From positions 434,001-498,000 of the forward strand of contig VWZL01000583.1 in assembly GCA_013396915.1 (NCBI GenBank): a stretch of DNA of 64,000 bases. Reading direction: 5' to 3'. Under the pieces are notes generated by a model. That model made no database searches and was not told where the DNA came from. It was given only the letters and a program-made list of their open reading frames with translations. Source of the DNA: Stercorarius parasiticus. Taxonomy: Eukaryota; Chordata; Aves; Charadriiformes; Stercorariidae. The position numbers and the translations under genes are program-made. This document shows positions 1-12,500 of the stretch, piece by piece. Each line of letters starts with the position of its first letter. The stretch's first letter is position 1.

Positions 1-3000
1 ACCAAAAAAGGGACTAGTATTTCAAATAGTCTTGTTTCTTATAAAGCAACAGGTAAGATTATCTATTAAAATCAGTAGAGAAACATCAGGTTGAATATCA
101 AGTTACATTGTTTTAAAGGCCAAAAGTAAAATATTATCAGAGGACAAAAGGAAGAATCAGTTATAGAAGTGACAGTAGTAAAAAACCTGATTTCTACACA
201 GTACTGTTACCCTGGAACAGTCTTTTAAACACAATTTTTTGGATTCTGAGATAGTAAATATGAAGTGCCTGAAGCATTTGAAACAATTTTCCTGCTCTTG
301 CATCTGGGGCACAAACTGAGCCTGCTTCTCAAGTGTCTCCGTGGTTCAACTGTTTACTTCTGGAATTCCCACTGGGCCTCTTCCATGACCAGGATGTGCC
401 TCTAATTAATCCTCACCCTGCCTCTTGGGCTGAATGCTCTTCAGTATGTTTGGTACATCTCTTTCCAGTTCCTCATCATCCTTTGTGTACCTATGTCACA
501 CACTGACAGAGCTCATGAAGGAATGTTGTAACATAGGTGCAAAAAAGGAACAGATGTGTGGGTAATGCTATCTGGGAATTGGAATCCTGGAGATTTTCAC
601 CTGCCAGTTTTTCAATTCAGACCCTCATTTCTTATACACTCCTGTGATATTTGCCTTTCCCCATAGGAGCGTTATTCAAGACAGAGCCTAAAATTCGTTT
701 TTTTTGTTGCCACTTGAAGTGGAAGAGCGTTGAAGCTCTCTCTGATCAGACAGTAAGGAAGGAAAACTGAGCTCTGGACTATTCAGCTCGTCAAGCCTGA
801 AGATGCCTTAGTAAGAGGATGAAAATTATTTTCAATGGCATGGAAAAACATGTCATTTTTTTTTTCCTCCAAAAAGGTTACTGATTTGGAGAAAACCCAG
901 AATTCTATATAATCATTCTACTCTTATCAGCAATTTCAATCTCGCACAAAGAGGCCTCCAAAGAATTTCTTACTCTGAAATGCAAGTGCAAGAAATCAAG
1001 TATTGCTACTCTGTAAGCCTAGTTCTTTAGGTTTTGTTAAAAAAATCTTCAATTTTCAAGGACTATTTGGATGGCTCTTGTGAGAATGGTCATGGAATAT
1101 CCCCCAGAATATGGCTCCGTGGTGCAAAGGTCAGATTTAATTACACAAAACTCTTCAGCTTCTGCATTGCTCACATACACTTACTTCCCCTCACCAGTCT
1201 GATGCATCCGGTTAATCAAAGCTCATTCAAACATTTGAAGAACACTGTGAGATGTTAATTTCACTGTATATAATAATTTAATTATCAATGAAAACTATGG
1301 GAAAAGCCACACAGGAATTATTCGTTACACACCACTACAGTACGATGTTGTAGCATTAAATTCAAGACTGCCAAAACACAAAAGCAACATCTTACAAGTA
1401 TTACACGTGTCTTTACACATAGAGATTTAAATACCTAATTGCAGGAGAAGCCACCTAAATGAGAACTTATGCCTCGATACTTTTCTGACTGTTAGGGGAA
1501 TCTAACTAAGCAGCAAGAAGAAATCTTGTATTTTAGGTTTAGCTAAATTAAATGTAGTTCTAGAGACCACCGTGAGCCTGCAGGACAGAAAGGAACCAAG
1601 TATCTTTCATTGTATTATTATAATTGCTGAACTAATAAGGAAAAGAGAGCTTGACTGTCACTGTTTTATGATTGTGAGAAGCCTCACCCAGTAGCCGTTT
1701 GCTCTCTAAACACCCCAAACAAGATGGACAAATACGTGCTCCTGTTCAGAGTTCAGGCAGTATTTGGAGTTTAAAGTTGCCTACTTGCTCAGAATCATCA
1801 AAACTCAGTCTTTAACACACCAACAAAGTGTTAAAGAACTACATTAATATCCCTAAAACTTAAAAACCTACAGAACTAGACAGCAACTGAGAACAGGACT
1901 TGGGCTTTAGTAGCAATATGGTTAACGCCAACATGCATATTCTTTTGCGCACTAGGCCCATACTGAATTACTTTTCCTGTAATTGTATTCTACTCTCCAT
2001 TGTTAAAAAGGAAAGTGAAAAATTACGAGCTGCAATTACAAATATATATTAAATATTTCATGAAGTTTCTACCACACCTTTTTCAACTGATATTAATTTT
2101 CTTTTAGAATGAATATCCAAAAGCTTGGATGTGGTTTTCTAGAAGACTTAAAATTATTGCTTTTCAATGAAAATATCTGCTCCAGGCAAAACTTCTGAAA
2201 GGAGACTTAATTTTAGACTATGAGCAAATGCAGACTGTGCATTTTTCAGAAAGCCACTAGAGTAAGAATCAAATGAACAGAACAGTCTTCAATTTTACTG
2301 ACTTCTCACAGCTAAAGGGTTTGCACAGGGTTCCTAAGGGAGCTCACACTTCACTTCCAGACGTGAAATTTTATCTCATGATAATTTGAGATTACAGAGC
2401 TAACAGAGCCACAGGTGTGCGAGAAGCATATTTTGCTTACTTATGAAATACCCTAGCTCTTAAAAGAGAAAGTGATGCATCTCAAGCTCAGGTCACTAAA
2501 AGCAACCACAGATAGCCTTCACTGGAGGCACAAAAAATTTCAAGACAGTCTGAGTGGATGCACTGAGTTTAGAATGATCAGAGTAAAGGCAAGATACTCA
2601 ACTTTAAAAGGAGCAGCGTTGGCCCTCTATTACAACAATCCCTTATGTTACAATCATTGCTTCCCTATTCCTACATATGTATGACTGTACTATACATATC
2701 CCCCGTGCCACATTAGCTTCAGTTTCCTTCTTCCTTTCCCTGCATTAGCAGTACCTTTCCAGCTGCAAGACTTCCTCCGTTCAACTGTATCACATCTGCA
2801 TTCCTTTATCTACCAATTGTTGGTTTGCCAAACACAGTACAAGCTGCAGTTTATTCCAGGTTAAACATTTACCAATTAGCTAGACAAAAGGTGCATAACT
2901 ATTGGGCAAAAGTAGAAGCAGAACGAGTAACCGTTTCTCTTCTTTCTGTGGAGTTGTAACAACAATTAGAATGTCTCCTCTCTGCTTGTCTCCAGTTTTC

Positions 3001-3517
3001 CTGAAGCTGTAGGTGGTTGGTATCTCTCTATCTCTGTTAGTCTTGACTGAAACTGACCAACCACCACAAGCTTGGTGACACTGAGGATGACACCGAGCAA
3101 TTATGTAAGCCTTACGTTCTTGGGAAACAAAACCGTTATTTAATACAAAGTATTAATTTTAACAATTTTTAAAATTAGCAATAATCAGTACTACATGAGA
3201 AACAATAAAAGTAACAAAGCCAGGACCTAGTTTACATAAATATCTTTGCTTTTTTATTTTCAAAATGAAAGCCTGCTAATACTATTATTTAGACAATAAA
3301 AGTAACATATTTAGAACCTACTAATCTGTAATATTAAAAAACTAGGATAGAAAACTAATGTATAAATGTTAAAGTTCTTACTGTCCCCTCAAACGGCAAG
3401 TATCAGTCATAGGTTACCTTCTGCACAAGATATTTTCCCTTTAACATTCTATATAGATCAAGAACACAGACTTTCATTTATCATTTTTTGTAATATGTTT
3501 TATAATTCAGGTCTAAC
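1..3517. other. AQR intron 28, partial
   Basis: AT-rich intronic sequence with many stops in every frame. I looked for the GDHHQLPP-encoding motif III exon of AQR and did not find it, so the intron continues beyond the left edge. I recognise no repeat here. Confidence 0.7.
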
Positions 3518-3589
3518 CTGCAACAGGAGAGGTATAAAGGTTTCTATCTCCAGAATCTGAGCAGACTCCTCCATTAAGATGTTGTCATA
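3518..3589 (-). CDS. AQR: AQR coding exon 28 (motif II), last exon in window
   Basis: [20 protein letters not shown] then LLLQ, 24 codons. Acceptor TTCTTAG, donor GTTAGA. EESAQ stands at the DEAQ-box position (Mg-ATP binding). The next exon, expected to begin NPQDGF, is not found between 1 and 3517. Confidence 0.95.
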
Positions 3590-6500
3590 CTAAGAAAGAA
3601 AAAGTAAAGAGGTGTCCATCAACCAAGTAATACAAATTAATGCTGTTATTTCAGCCTACAAAAAGAAAGCATCAATTACTTATTTGGTTTTTGTTGGGTG
3701 GGACAGTTACATCAGGATTTTACCTTATAGGCAAAATATCAGTATTACTAAAAATCAATGCCAGAGGGTGAAATTCTACTACATCAATGGCAGATCTACC
3801 TGCACCACTCAGGGCTTACATCTAGAAGGAATCCATGACTGAACTACATGACATGCTTCCCACATGCCATAACCCATCTGCAAGAGACAAGCTTTCTGCA
3901 GTGGAGCAAACTAATTTGGTATCTTTGCACTGAAGCAGAAAAGAAACACTTTTGTGATCTAATACAGCGCATTATCGGAGAAAAATAAGACTGAAAGAAT
4001 TATTCGTTGTGGGCTTTTGTTTTGTTTCTGTCAGATAAAAGTCTGAATACCTATGGTTAACACTGCAGAGTGAAAACAGCACTGCATCATAGTTCTTTTC
4101 CTGCAAATTATTAATTTTTTTCGGTAAACAAAGTTATAAAGGCCATGGATTTTGCCCAATTCTGCCTTTATTTTATTACTCAATCATGGCACTGCTGTTC
4201 ATCATCTAATATGGCAAAACTCACTTTTTTTTTTAAATAGAGATGAACTATTATGCATTTTTGTATATACAATAACTTAAAAGCGATCTCACCTTGTACT
4301 CACAGAAATTAAATTTTTCTTCACTAAAATTACAATTTCAAATATACTGGTAAAAATGCATCTCAAAATAATCTAGTTGCCTAGGTTTAGGACAAATAAA
4401 AAGGTTTATAGAAGGGGGAGAGAAAAAAGCCACCCAACCCCAAAAAACAATTAGCATAGTAATACTAGTTACTTTGAAACCTAATTCAACCAGGTCATGT
4501 CGCTTCAGAGCGGCATGAGTACAAGTCATGGCAATGATTTTTGCTTCTTTCACCAACAAGTACTTGGATCTATCCAGGCCACTGCGGAGAAGTTCAAATG
4601 CTCTGAATTCCTACGGAGGAGAAAAGAAAATCTCGATAGTCAGAACACAAAAAAAATGTTGCTTATAAAATGTATTTACTCAAAATACCTGGCCAACTTC
4701 TTAATACAACTAGGCCAGAAAGTTATGAAGATATCTACTGTTAAAAATCCCATCTGAATAATTTTTTTTTACGCTAAACCTGGAAACAACATCCAAGAAT
4801 TCTGTAACCTGCATGCATATATGAATTTGCAAACAATTATTCAATTGCTTCTGAGGAACCTTCTCAGAATTCCCCCAAATTTTGTTTTACTATATCTTAT
4901 TTCCTACTTTACTGCATCATAACATTACATCAAGTTCAGTATTAGAAAGACCAATACAGTTAATATGACCAAATGATACCCAGATCACCTTTACTCCAAC
5001 TTTTAAAAGCTTCTCACACAGTTCTGGGAAAAATAGAAGATAATCTGTTTAAGTTACTTCTAGGTTATCTCTGTCTCTAAATACAAAGACCCTGTGAGGA
5101 TCAGAGGAGCAGTGATTGGCGCACCGACCCTTGTATCCCAATCAGTGAAAATGGAACATGCAGAATGGCTGTTTCCTAAGATCAAAATAAAACAGATGAG
5201 AACCTTGTCCCTACTGTGAAACATGCGTATATTACTTAAAGATGGAAATTGTCACCTGAATGCCTTGCAAGCTAAAGAAGCTGCCCAGAGGTATATACTC
5301 CTTTCAGGACATAGGGCAAAGGAGAATTTTGGAACTGTGTGAAGTTTTTTATAGGATTAGCCAGATCCACTTACCTTTAATAGTTACATGTCTTACCTCA
5401 AGCTGAGTGAATATTTTCTTAACATGTCTAAAACACCCTTCAGCAATTTCCATATCTTCTTCATAGGATCTGCCTTTGAAAATTGGTTGAGGAGCATTTG
5501 CAAAATACTGGTGAAAAGGAAACAAACTGGAAACATCTGTAACATCTGGCGTTTTTCCACCTTTAGCTTTCACTTTGCTGATATACTCCTCCCAACGAGA
5601 CATTACCTATGGCAAACAAAAGTATGATATAAAAACATGTCAATATGACAGAGTCATTGTCAAGGTACAGTCTTGCACACATAGTATTAAAAAAAACATC
5701 ACAAAAGCAAGGTATGTTTAAATTAGCATTTGACCTTTTATCAGGACAACAGTTTTGATGCTGCGGTGGGTTGATCTTGGCTGGCTGCCAGACTCCCACC
5801 AAGTGCGTCTCATTCCTCCTCCTCAGCAGGACAGGGGAAGAAAATAAGATGGAAAGCTTATGAGCTGAGGTAAAGACAGGGAGATCACCTAGCAAGTACC
5901 ATCACAGGCAAACCAGACTTGACTTAGGGGAAATTAATTTAATTACTCACTCTGATTAAAAACAGAGTAGGATGGTGAGAAATGAACACAAAACTAAACC
6001 AAACCCACCTTTCTTCTCCACCCTCTCCTTCTTCCCAGACTCAATTTCACTCCTTCACTCCCAACTATTCTATCTTGTCTCCATGCTGAGCAGTGCAGGA
6101 GAAATGGGGTTTCTCATTTGAGTTCGTAACACTACATCTCTGCCACTCCTTTCTCCTCACACTTCTCCCTTGCTCTAGCACGGGCTTTACACAGGTTGCA
6201 GCTTCCTTCATGGCATATCCACCTGCTCTAGCATGGGGTCCTCCACAGGCTGCAGTGTGAATACCTGTTCTGACATGGTCCTCCGCGGGCTGCAGGGGGA
6301 CAACCTGCTTCACGATGGTCCTCTTCATGAGCTATGGTGGAATCTCTGCTCTGATGCCTGAAGCACCTCCTGCCCCTCTTTTTCCTGCTGACATTGTGTG
6401 TGGGGCCAGAAGATGAGCTCTAGCAATGCTCCTAGTACTCTCCAACACCTAATGACCAATTGATATTTAGGCTCACATGGAAGCTAGCCCAGAGTAACTT

Positions 6501-9500
6501 CTGTAAAAATATATATAGTGTATGCATTTGATCCTAAGTACCTAAGCACTCTGCAAGTCTGCTTAAGCCACGCTAATTGCTAATACAGACCACGTCACTG
6601 AAAAATACATGGAAGGTGAACGAGGGATATACAATACACAGAAAATCAGTTTTGTATACTATACATCCAATTTCACACTGGCATTTAATACCATAAAAGC
6701 TTTCTAGCAGGACCATCAAGCAGCCGTTCTAATGCTTGTCCAAAACGTAAAGCAGCCCACAGATTTTCCTATCTGAAGGAGAAACTTCAGGTTAGAATCT
6801 TTGCCAGCAGTCATGAAGAGCAGCAATGCTAGCCTTTCAATTGGTGAGTCATCGGGCAGGATTTAAAACAATAGCAATACAAGTAAGTAATGTTGCAATT
6901 ATAGCTTTAGCTGTTACTGTATTTTGAACCACCAAAGAAAATGGCTTTTTTTTTTCTTTTAGACTCATTTCTGAAAAATTCAGTCCAATTTTTACAAAGT
7001 GTTTCATAATATATTGAGGTCATACAGTGGAAGTATTTCAGTCCTTACTTGGTATAAGAAAAAGTGGCCAGCTGTTTCACAAGTGTAAGAAACATCTCCC
7101 GGGACTCCAAGACTCTCTTGCAATCGCCCAACTTCTCGTAGAAGTTCAAGTCTTCGAGCCAGGACATAATTAACTCTTCCATACCTACAAAATGGATTAA
7201 ATAGAACATAATTTGTATTTAAATGTATTTAATTCAAAACTTTATATCTAAGTATCACAATGAGCGATCACCAAAAAAACAACACACACACACACCCCCA
7301 AAAAAACCAAACCCAAACTACTACCAGGTTCCAAAACCCAAGAATTTGCTACATGCTGAGTATTTCTATCAGTTGAGACCTAATAATTTACAAAGCCATG
7401 CAAGAGCCATTACTGTAGGAAAAGTTCCTTTTATCCTATCACATCAATAAAAGCCTCATAAGTGTTAGTAAAACATTCTTACAGTGTACCTGTAAAGCAG
7501 AAACGCATTACTTCCAACATACAGTTTAGGAACTACGGTACACAACATGTTACACAAACACAAGTTATACAACTTGGTCTATGGACCATCACAAATAGAA
7601 CCTATACTCGAAGTTTCAGTATGATGAGGCTGACTTCCTCTGGCAACATACAAAGTGTCTTGCAATAATGGTCTTAGCCCACCATAAGAGACAGGTCTGC
7701 ATCCACACATAGGAGGTCCTGTATTCACAGCTGCCTGCTCAATAACTTAGGACTGATTAGTTTGTAACTACTCGTTCCATTCTTCCTCCTCTTACCCAAT
7801 TCAAGCCTAATTTTTTTCCTTTATAAATCAATTTCCTTAATCAATGCACCCTCACCCTCCAAGAAGGGGTACAAGAACAAAAATCAATGTATCACATTTC
7901 CTAAAAAAGGGTGGAATTAAAGAATTGAGAGGAACAGGACACTCTCTAAAAATGCATATGTAGTTAAAATCTCAAATGTGAATAAAGGCTAAATTTCAAG
8001 TTCTTATTAAACTTACTATTCATAAAATATGCTTTCTGCACAGAAAAAAAACAACCCGCCACAATCCCTGGTAATCACAATGGGTTCTATTGTCTTATTT
8101 AGAAGGGTGAGAGTAGTTAAAGTTGGAGATTTGAATTTACTAAGACACAACTGAATATGATATTGTTCTTATACCCCCTGACCTGCTTTGCTGTGCCTGC
8201 AGAGGGAGCAAAAAACGAACACTAAGCTTGCCAAGCAGTAGAAATTCCTTAAGCAGCATTGTGCCTTCTAAAGCAGCTTGACACAGAAAAACCACAAACT
8301 CAGAAGCAACCTAAAAATAAACAAAAGGCAAATGGAAAATAGACTTCTCACGGTTGTGCAGCCCACCTTCAAATATATTCCTCAACCCTTATCCCTCCCC
8401 TCCCAAACTGCCAGAATCCACAGGACTTGCAGTAATGTCTTGTAGGTCTGGAGTTACCTTGAAAAAGAATGAAAACAGACAATGTAGAATGTCTCAAAGA
8501 AAACTCCTTTTAATGATGAGCACTATTGTTCAAGGAATATCAATCAACAACAACCGTGGATACTACTAAATAAATATCTGCCATGGCATTATTTCACTAA
8601 AATTTTGGCTATCAAATTTCTGGAATAATTTGACCATGTCAAAGCATTCAAATAAAAAAAAAATAAATAATAAAAATCACAAGGTATTTATTTTGCTAAA
8701 TGAAACTCAACTATGCGTATGTGCGTAGCTTCTAGTGACTATATATAATTTTTACTACAGCTTTTGAAGTCAAAGTATTGCTATAATAATCCAGTACCGG
8801 ACACTTCAGTTATTTCCAGGGCATGACCCTTATACCCCTGCTTACATTTATGAATGTGTGTAATCTTACTGACGTCAATTGGACTAAGATGTAACAAATG
8901 TACAAATATTTACAAGAACAGGTTCTTAAATCTTTGTACTGATAAAGACTTGATAGCTTTCCTTACGTATATATTCTTCAAAATGTGTTATTTACCAATG
9001 AAATAAGCAGCTTTGTAATTAAGCAATGTTCTGAAGAATTAAAAGCAGAAAGTTTCATTTAGTTTTTATATTTATTAATGCAATATTCACCATGCCAGTA
9101 GAAGTCATATCATATTTGCATATAAAAGTTCGTAACTGCAACGACCTACCTTTGTTATTCAACTTTCTCTCACAAAACAGATCAGTTCTATAAAATGTAC
9201 ATGGGCCCAGAACACAATGAGCTGTACCTATTCAGGCAGTTGAGTTTGTGAACAAGGAACTGCCTGAATCTGCCTTTGGATTCTCAAGAGAACACAGTTT
9301 CTATAGTGAATAAAAACAAAAATGACTTAACCCTGTATTGAAAACAAGTATACTCTGCATTGGTATAATGCAATAATATGAGAAAGGTAAAACTTGTCAA
9401 GCACAGCTCCTTGGTCATTTACAAGGGAGGTAGAATGGATCCAACACATACATCTTGCTAAAATGTTTATGCAAGCGAGTTTATCATTAGCACCTCCTTT

Positions 9501-12500
9501 CTCACCTGCTGAAATCTTTCTCTGTCTCTAATTCCTCTTCTCCATGACCCAGACGCAGGAGGTGACGCTCATCAATGTCCAGAGCCATGATTTTTTCAAA
9601 CAGCTGATTCAAGGCCTAAAGATTGACAAGAACAGGAGAAAAGGTAGTTTTTTAAAGTCCAAAGGCTCTTGCAGGGGACAACTGAAGAACTGCTGGTAAG
9701 CCAGCTAGGAAATTATGCCTATTTTGGTATAAATAGAAGCCAAAGCAAACACGAAGTTAATACTGAAACTAGAGCTCTAAATCTTGACAACGGTGAATCT
9801 ACCCTACTAAAACTCTTGTATTTGCATACTTTATACAACACTTCAATTTGATTTTACAATTTTTAAACAATTTTAAAATTTGATTCTATCACCTAGTTAA
9901 TTTTGTTGATAAAGCTATCAGTTTATAAAACTGTCTCAAGTAGCACACTGTGCAAATATTGATTTTGTTAGATGACTTTAAACCATTTAACTTTTACTGT
10001 ACGTTAGAAGAGCATGATAGGATACTAACTGGCAGGTGCTGTAACCGTATTCCATATGCATAAATAAGTTTTGCTGAACTAAACTTCAAGGTGTGCTACG
10101 TCTCCTGCCTTAAACTCTTCAATTCTCTAACAGCTGTCCAATTCAGTGTATTTCAAAGGAGTAAGTTTGTAAGCGCTGGATCATCACGTTGGGAAATTAA
10201 GAATAAACATGAGCAAGCTTCACTTGTACTTCAAGTCAGCTGGAAATCATGCAAATGTGTTAAAATAAAAGTGTCAAGGCATAGGGAATGAAGCCTGCTG
10301 AGATCGTTTTATTTCCTGAAGTTCAATTTCAAGGTCACGCTCTCATATTAGTCTAGGCAGGTAAGAAGAGTCTCCTACCTGCCTCAGATTAATTCCTTCC
10401 TTTTCTCCCCAACAGACATGCTCTCAACCCTTTCTCTCAACTTCACTACCTGTTACTCTCCCGCAACCCACTGTAGAGTGGCCTATATTATTCCAGGTTG
10501 TAGCTCCTGACCAGTATGAAGCCCCATCCACCATTCTTTGAACAACAGCATAAGTGGCTGATAATGCTTTGACGGAAAAAGATTAAGTATTTTCAAAGTG
10601 GTATGTTCAGTTAAAACAGCTCATAACTGAGATAGGATAGGCTAATTAGGGTGACCAGGAAATAGATAACCCTGGTTTCCAAACAAATTCTTCCAAACCA
10701 GATGCAGATTTACAGTAAGAATCTTTAAGACTTTTATCATTATTATTCTTATTTTATATATGCTTGAGAATCAGCAGCTAGACTCCATCTCTTATGACTG
10801 GGAAGCGAGCATTCAGCTGAAGAGACCATGACTGGTTGCTGACTGCTGGTATGTAAACTATTACAGGAGCTTGACCCCTACAAATTGATGGGCCCTGATG
10901 CTATCCTCCCAAGGGTGTTAAGAGAGCTGACTGATGTTACTGTGAGGCTGCTCTCCATAATCTCCGAGAAGTCATTGAGCTTTGGGACATTTGAGAAGAC
11001 TGGAAGAAGGCTAGTGTCACCCTCCTCTACAAGATGGGCTTAGGGAGGATCCAAGAAATTACAGGCCCATCAGTTTTACTTCAGTCCCTGTGAAAGTTAT
11101 GGAACAAATCCTCCTGAGGCCTATCACAAGTCAAATGAAGTATGTTATTAGGAAAAGCCAGCACAGATTCACCAAGGGCAAATCGTGCTTGACAAACCTG
11201 ATCACCTTCTACAACAAAGTAACCTCTTGAGTAGATGTGGGGTGAGCGGTGGACATTGTCTGCCTGTATTTCTGCAAGGCTTTCAACATGGCTCCTCCTA
11301 GAGAAACTGATGCTTTATGGTCTACACAAGTGGTCTGTGTGGTGGGTGGGGAGCTGGCTGACAGGCTGCAGCCAGAGGGGGTTGGTAAATAGCTCCTTTT
11401 CAAATTGGCAGCCTGTCACAAGTGGGGTCCCCCAGGGATTGATACTGGGCTCAACACTGTTTAATATCTTCATAAGTGATCTGGATGATGGGATCAAGTG
11501 TACCCTGATGAAGTTTGCCGATCCTACCAAACTGAGTGGGGAAGGGCACACTTCAGAAGGGAGAGCCACCCTGCAGGAAGACCTGGATAGGCTGGAAGAG
11601 GAGGCTAACAAGAACCTCATGAAGTTGAACAAGTGTAAGGTCTTGCACCTGGGAAAACATAATCTAAGAGTGCAGCACAGGCTGGGATCTACCCGGCTGG
11701 GGAGCAGCTCTGTGGACCTGGGGGGTCCTGGACTGAGCTTCAGTATGAGGGAACAGTGTGCTGCTGCAGCAAAGACAGCGAACAGGATGCTGGGTTGCAT
11801 CAACATGAGCATCACTAGCAGGGAGACCTTATTCCCATGTTCCAGTATTTAAAGGGTGGCTACAAAGAAGATAGAGGCTCCCTTTTTACAAGGAGTCACA
11901 TGGAAAAGATATGGGGTAATGGGTACAAGTTACTTCCAGGGAGATTCCGATTGGACACAAGAGGAAATTTTTTTCACAATGAGAACAATCAGCCATTGGA
12001 ATAATCTCCCCAGGGAAGCAGGGGATTCCCCATCATCGGACACTTTTAATATTCAGCTGGGCAGTCTGTTGGGCCATCTTGTCTAGACCATGCTTTTGCC
12101 AAGAAAGGTTGGACCAGATGATCCTTGAGGTGCCTTCCAACCCGGTATTCTACGATTCTATGATATGATACCTACTACCTTTCATCCCTTCCCTTACACG
12201 TTATGAAGCACAGAGCAACCGGTGTCTGAGAAAGCTAGTTAGCAAAAACCTGGCAGGCGGGCAGGCAGTAAATGTGCAACTGTAAGAACTGTGCAGCCGC
12301 TTTTTCAAAATACTTCCTAATTTCTCACCCCAAACAGTTAAATATATTGAAAACTTCTGATAAATAGCACAGAACTACAAACCTGAAATTCAAAATTGTA
12401 ATTTCACATTATGAAACTGGCAAAACTGCACACACAAGCCAACTCAAGTTTTCATTGTTAAGAGACATCTGCAATCCCAAACCTACTTATCTCATTACCT

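Larger units (their letters stand above)
3590..9505. other. AQR introns 24-27
   Basis: Introns 3590-4472, 4611-5396, 5607-7048 and 7185-9505. Intron 25 holds a degraded LTR (listed separately). Intron 24 has a short AC repeat near 7281-7298 and otherwise nothing recognisable. Confidence 0.7.

Noticed and set aside
8870..8882. TGACGTCA next to ATTGG, looking like a CRE plus CCAAT box
   Set aside because: Deep within an intron in AT-rich DNA, with similarity to an old repeat motif; no promoter context.
11315..11815. 166-codon minus-strand ORF
   Set aside because: Antisense shadow of the CR1 reverse-transcriptase frame.
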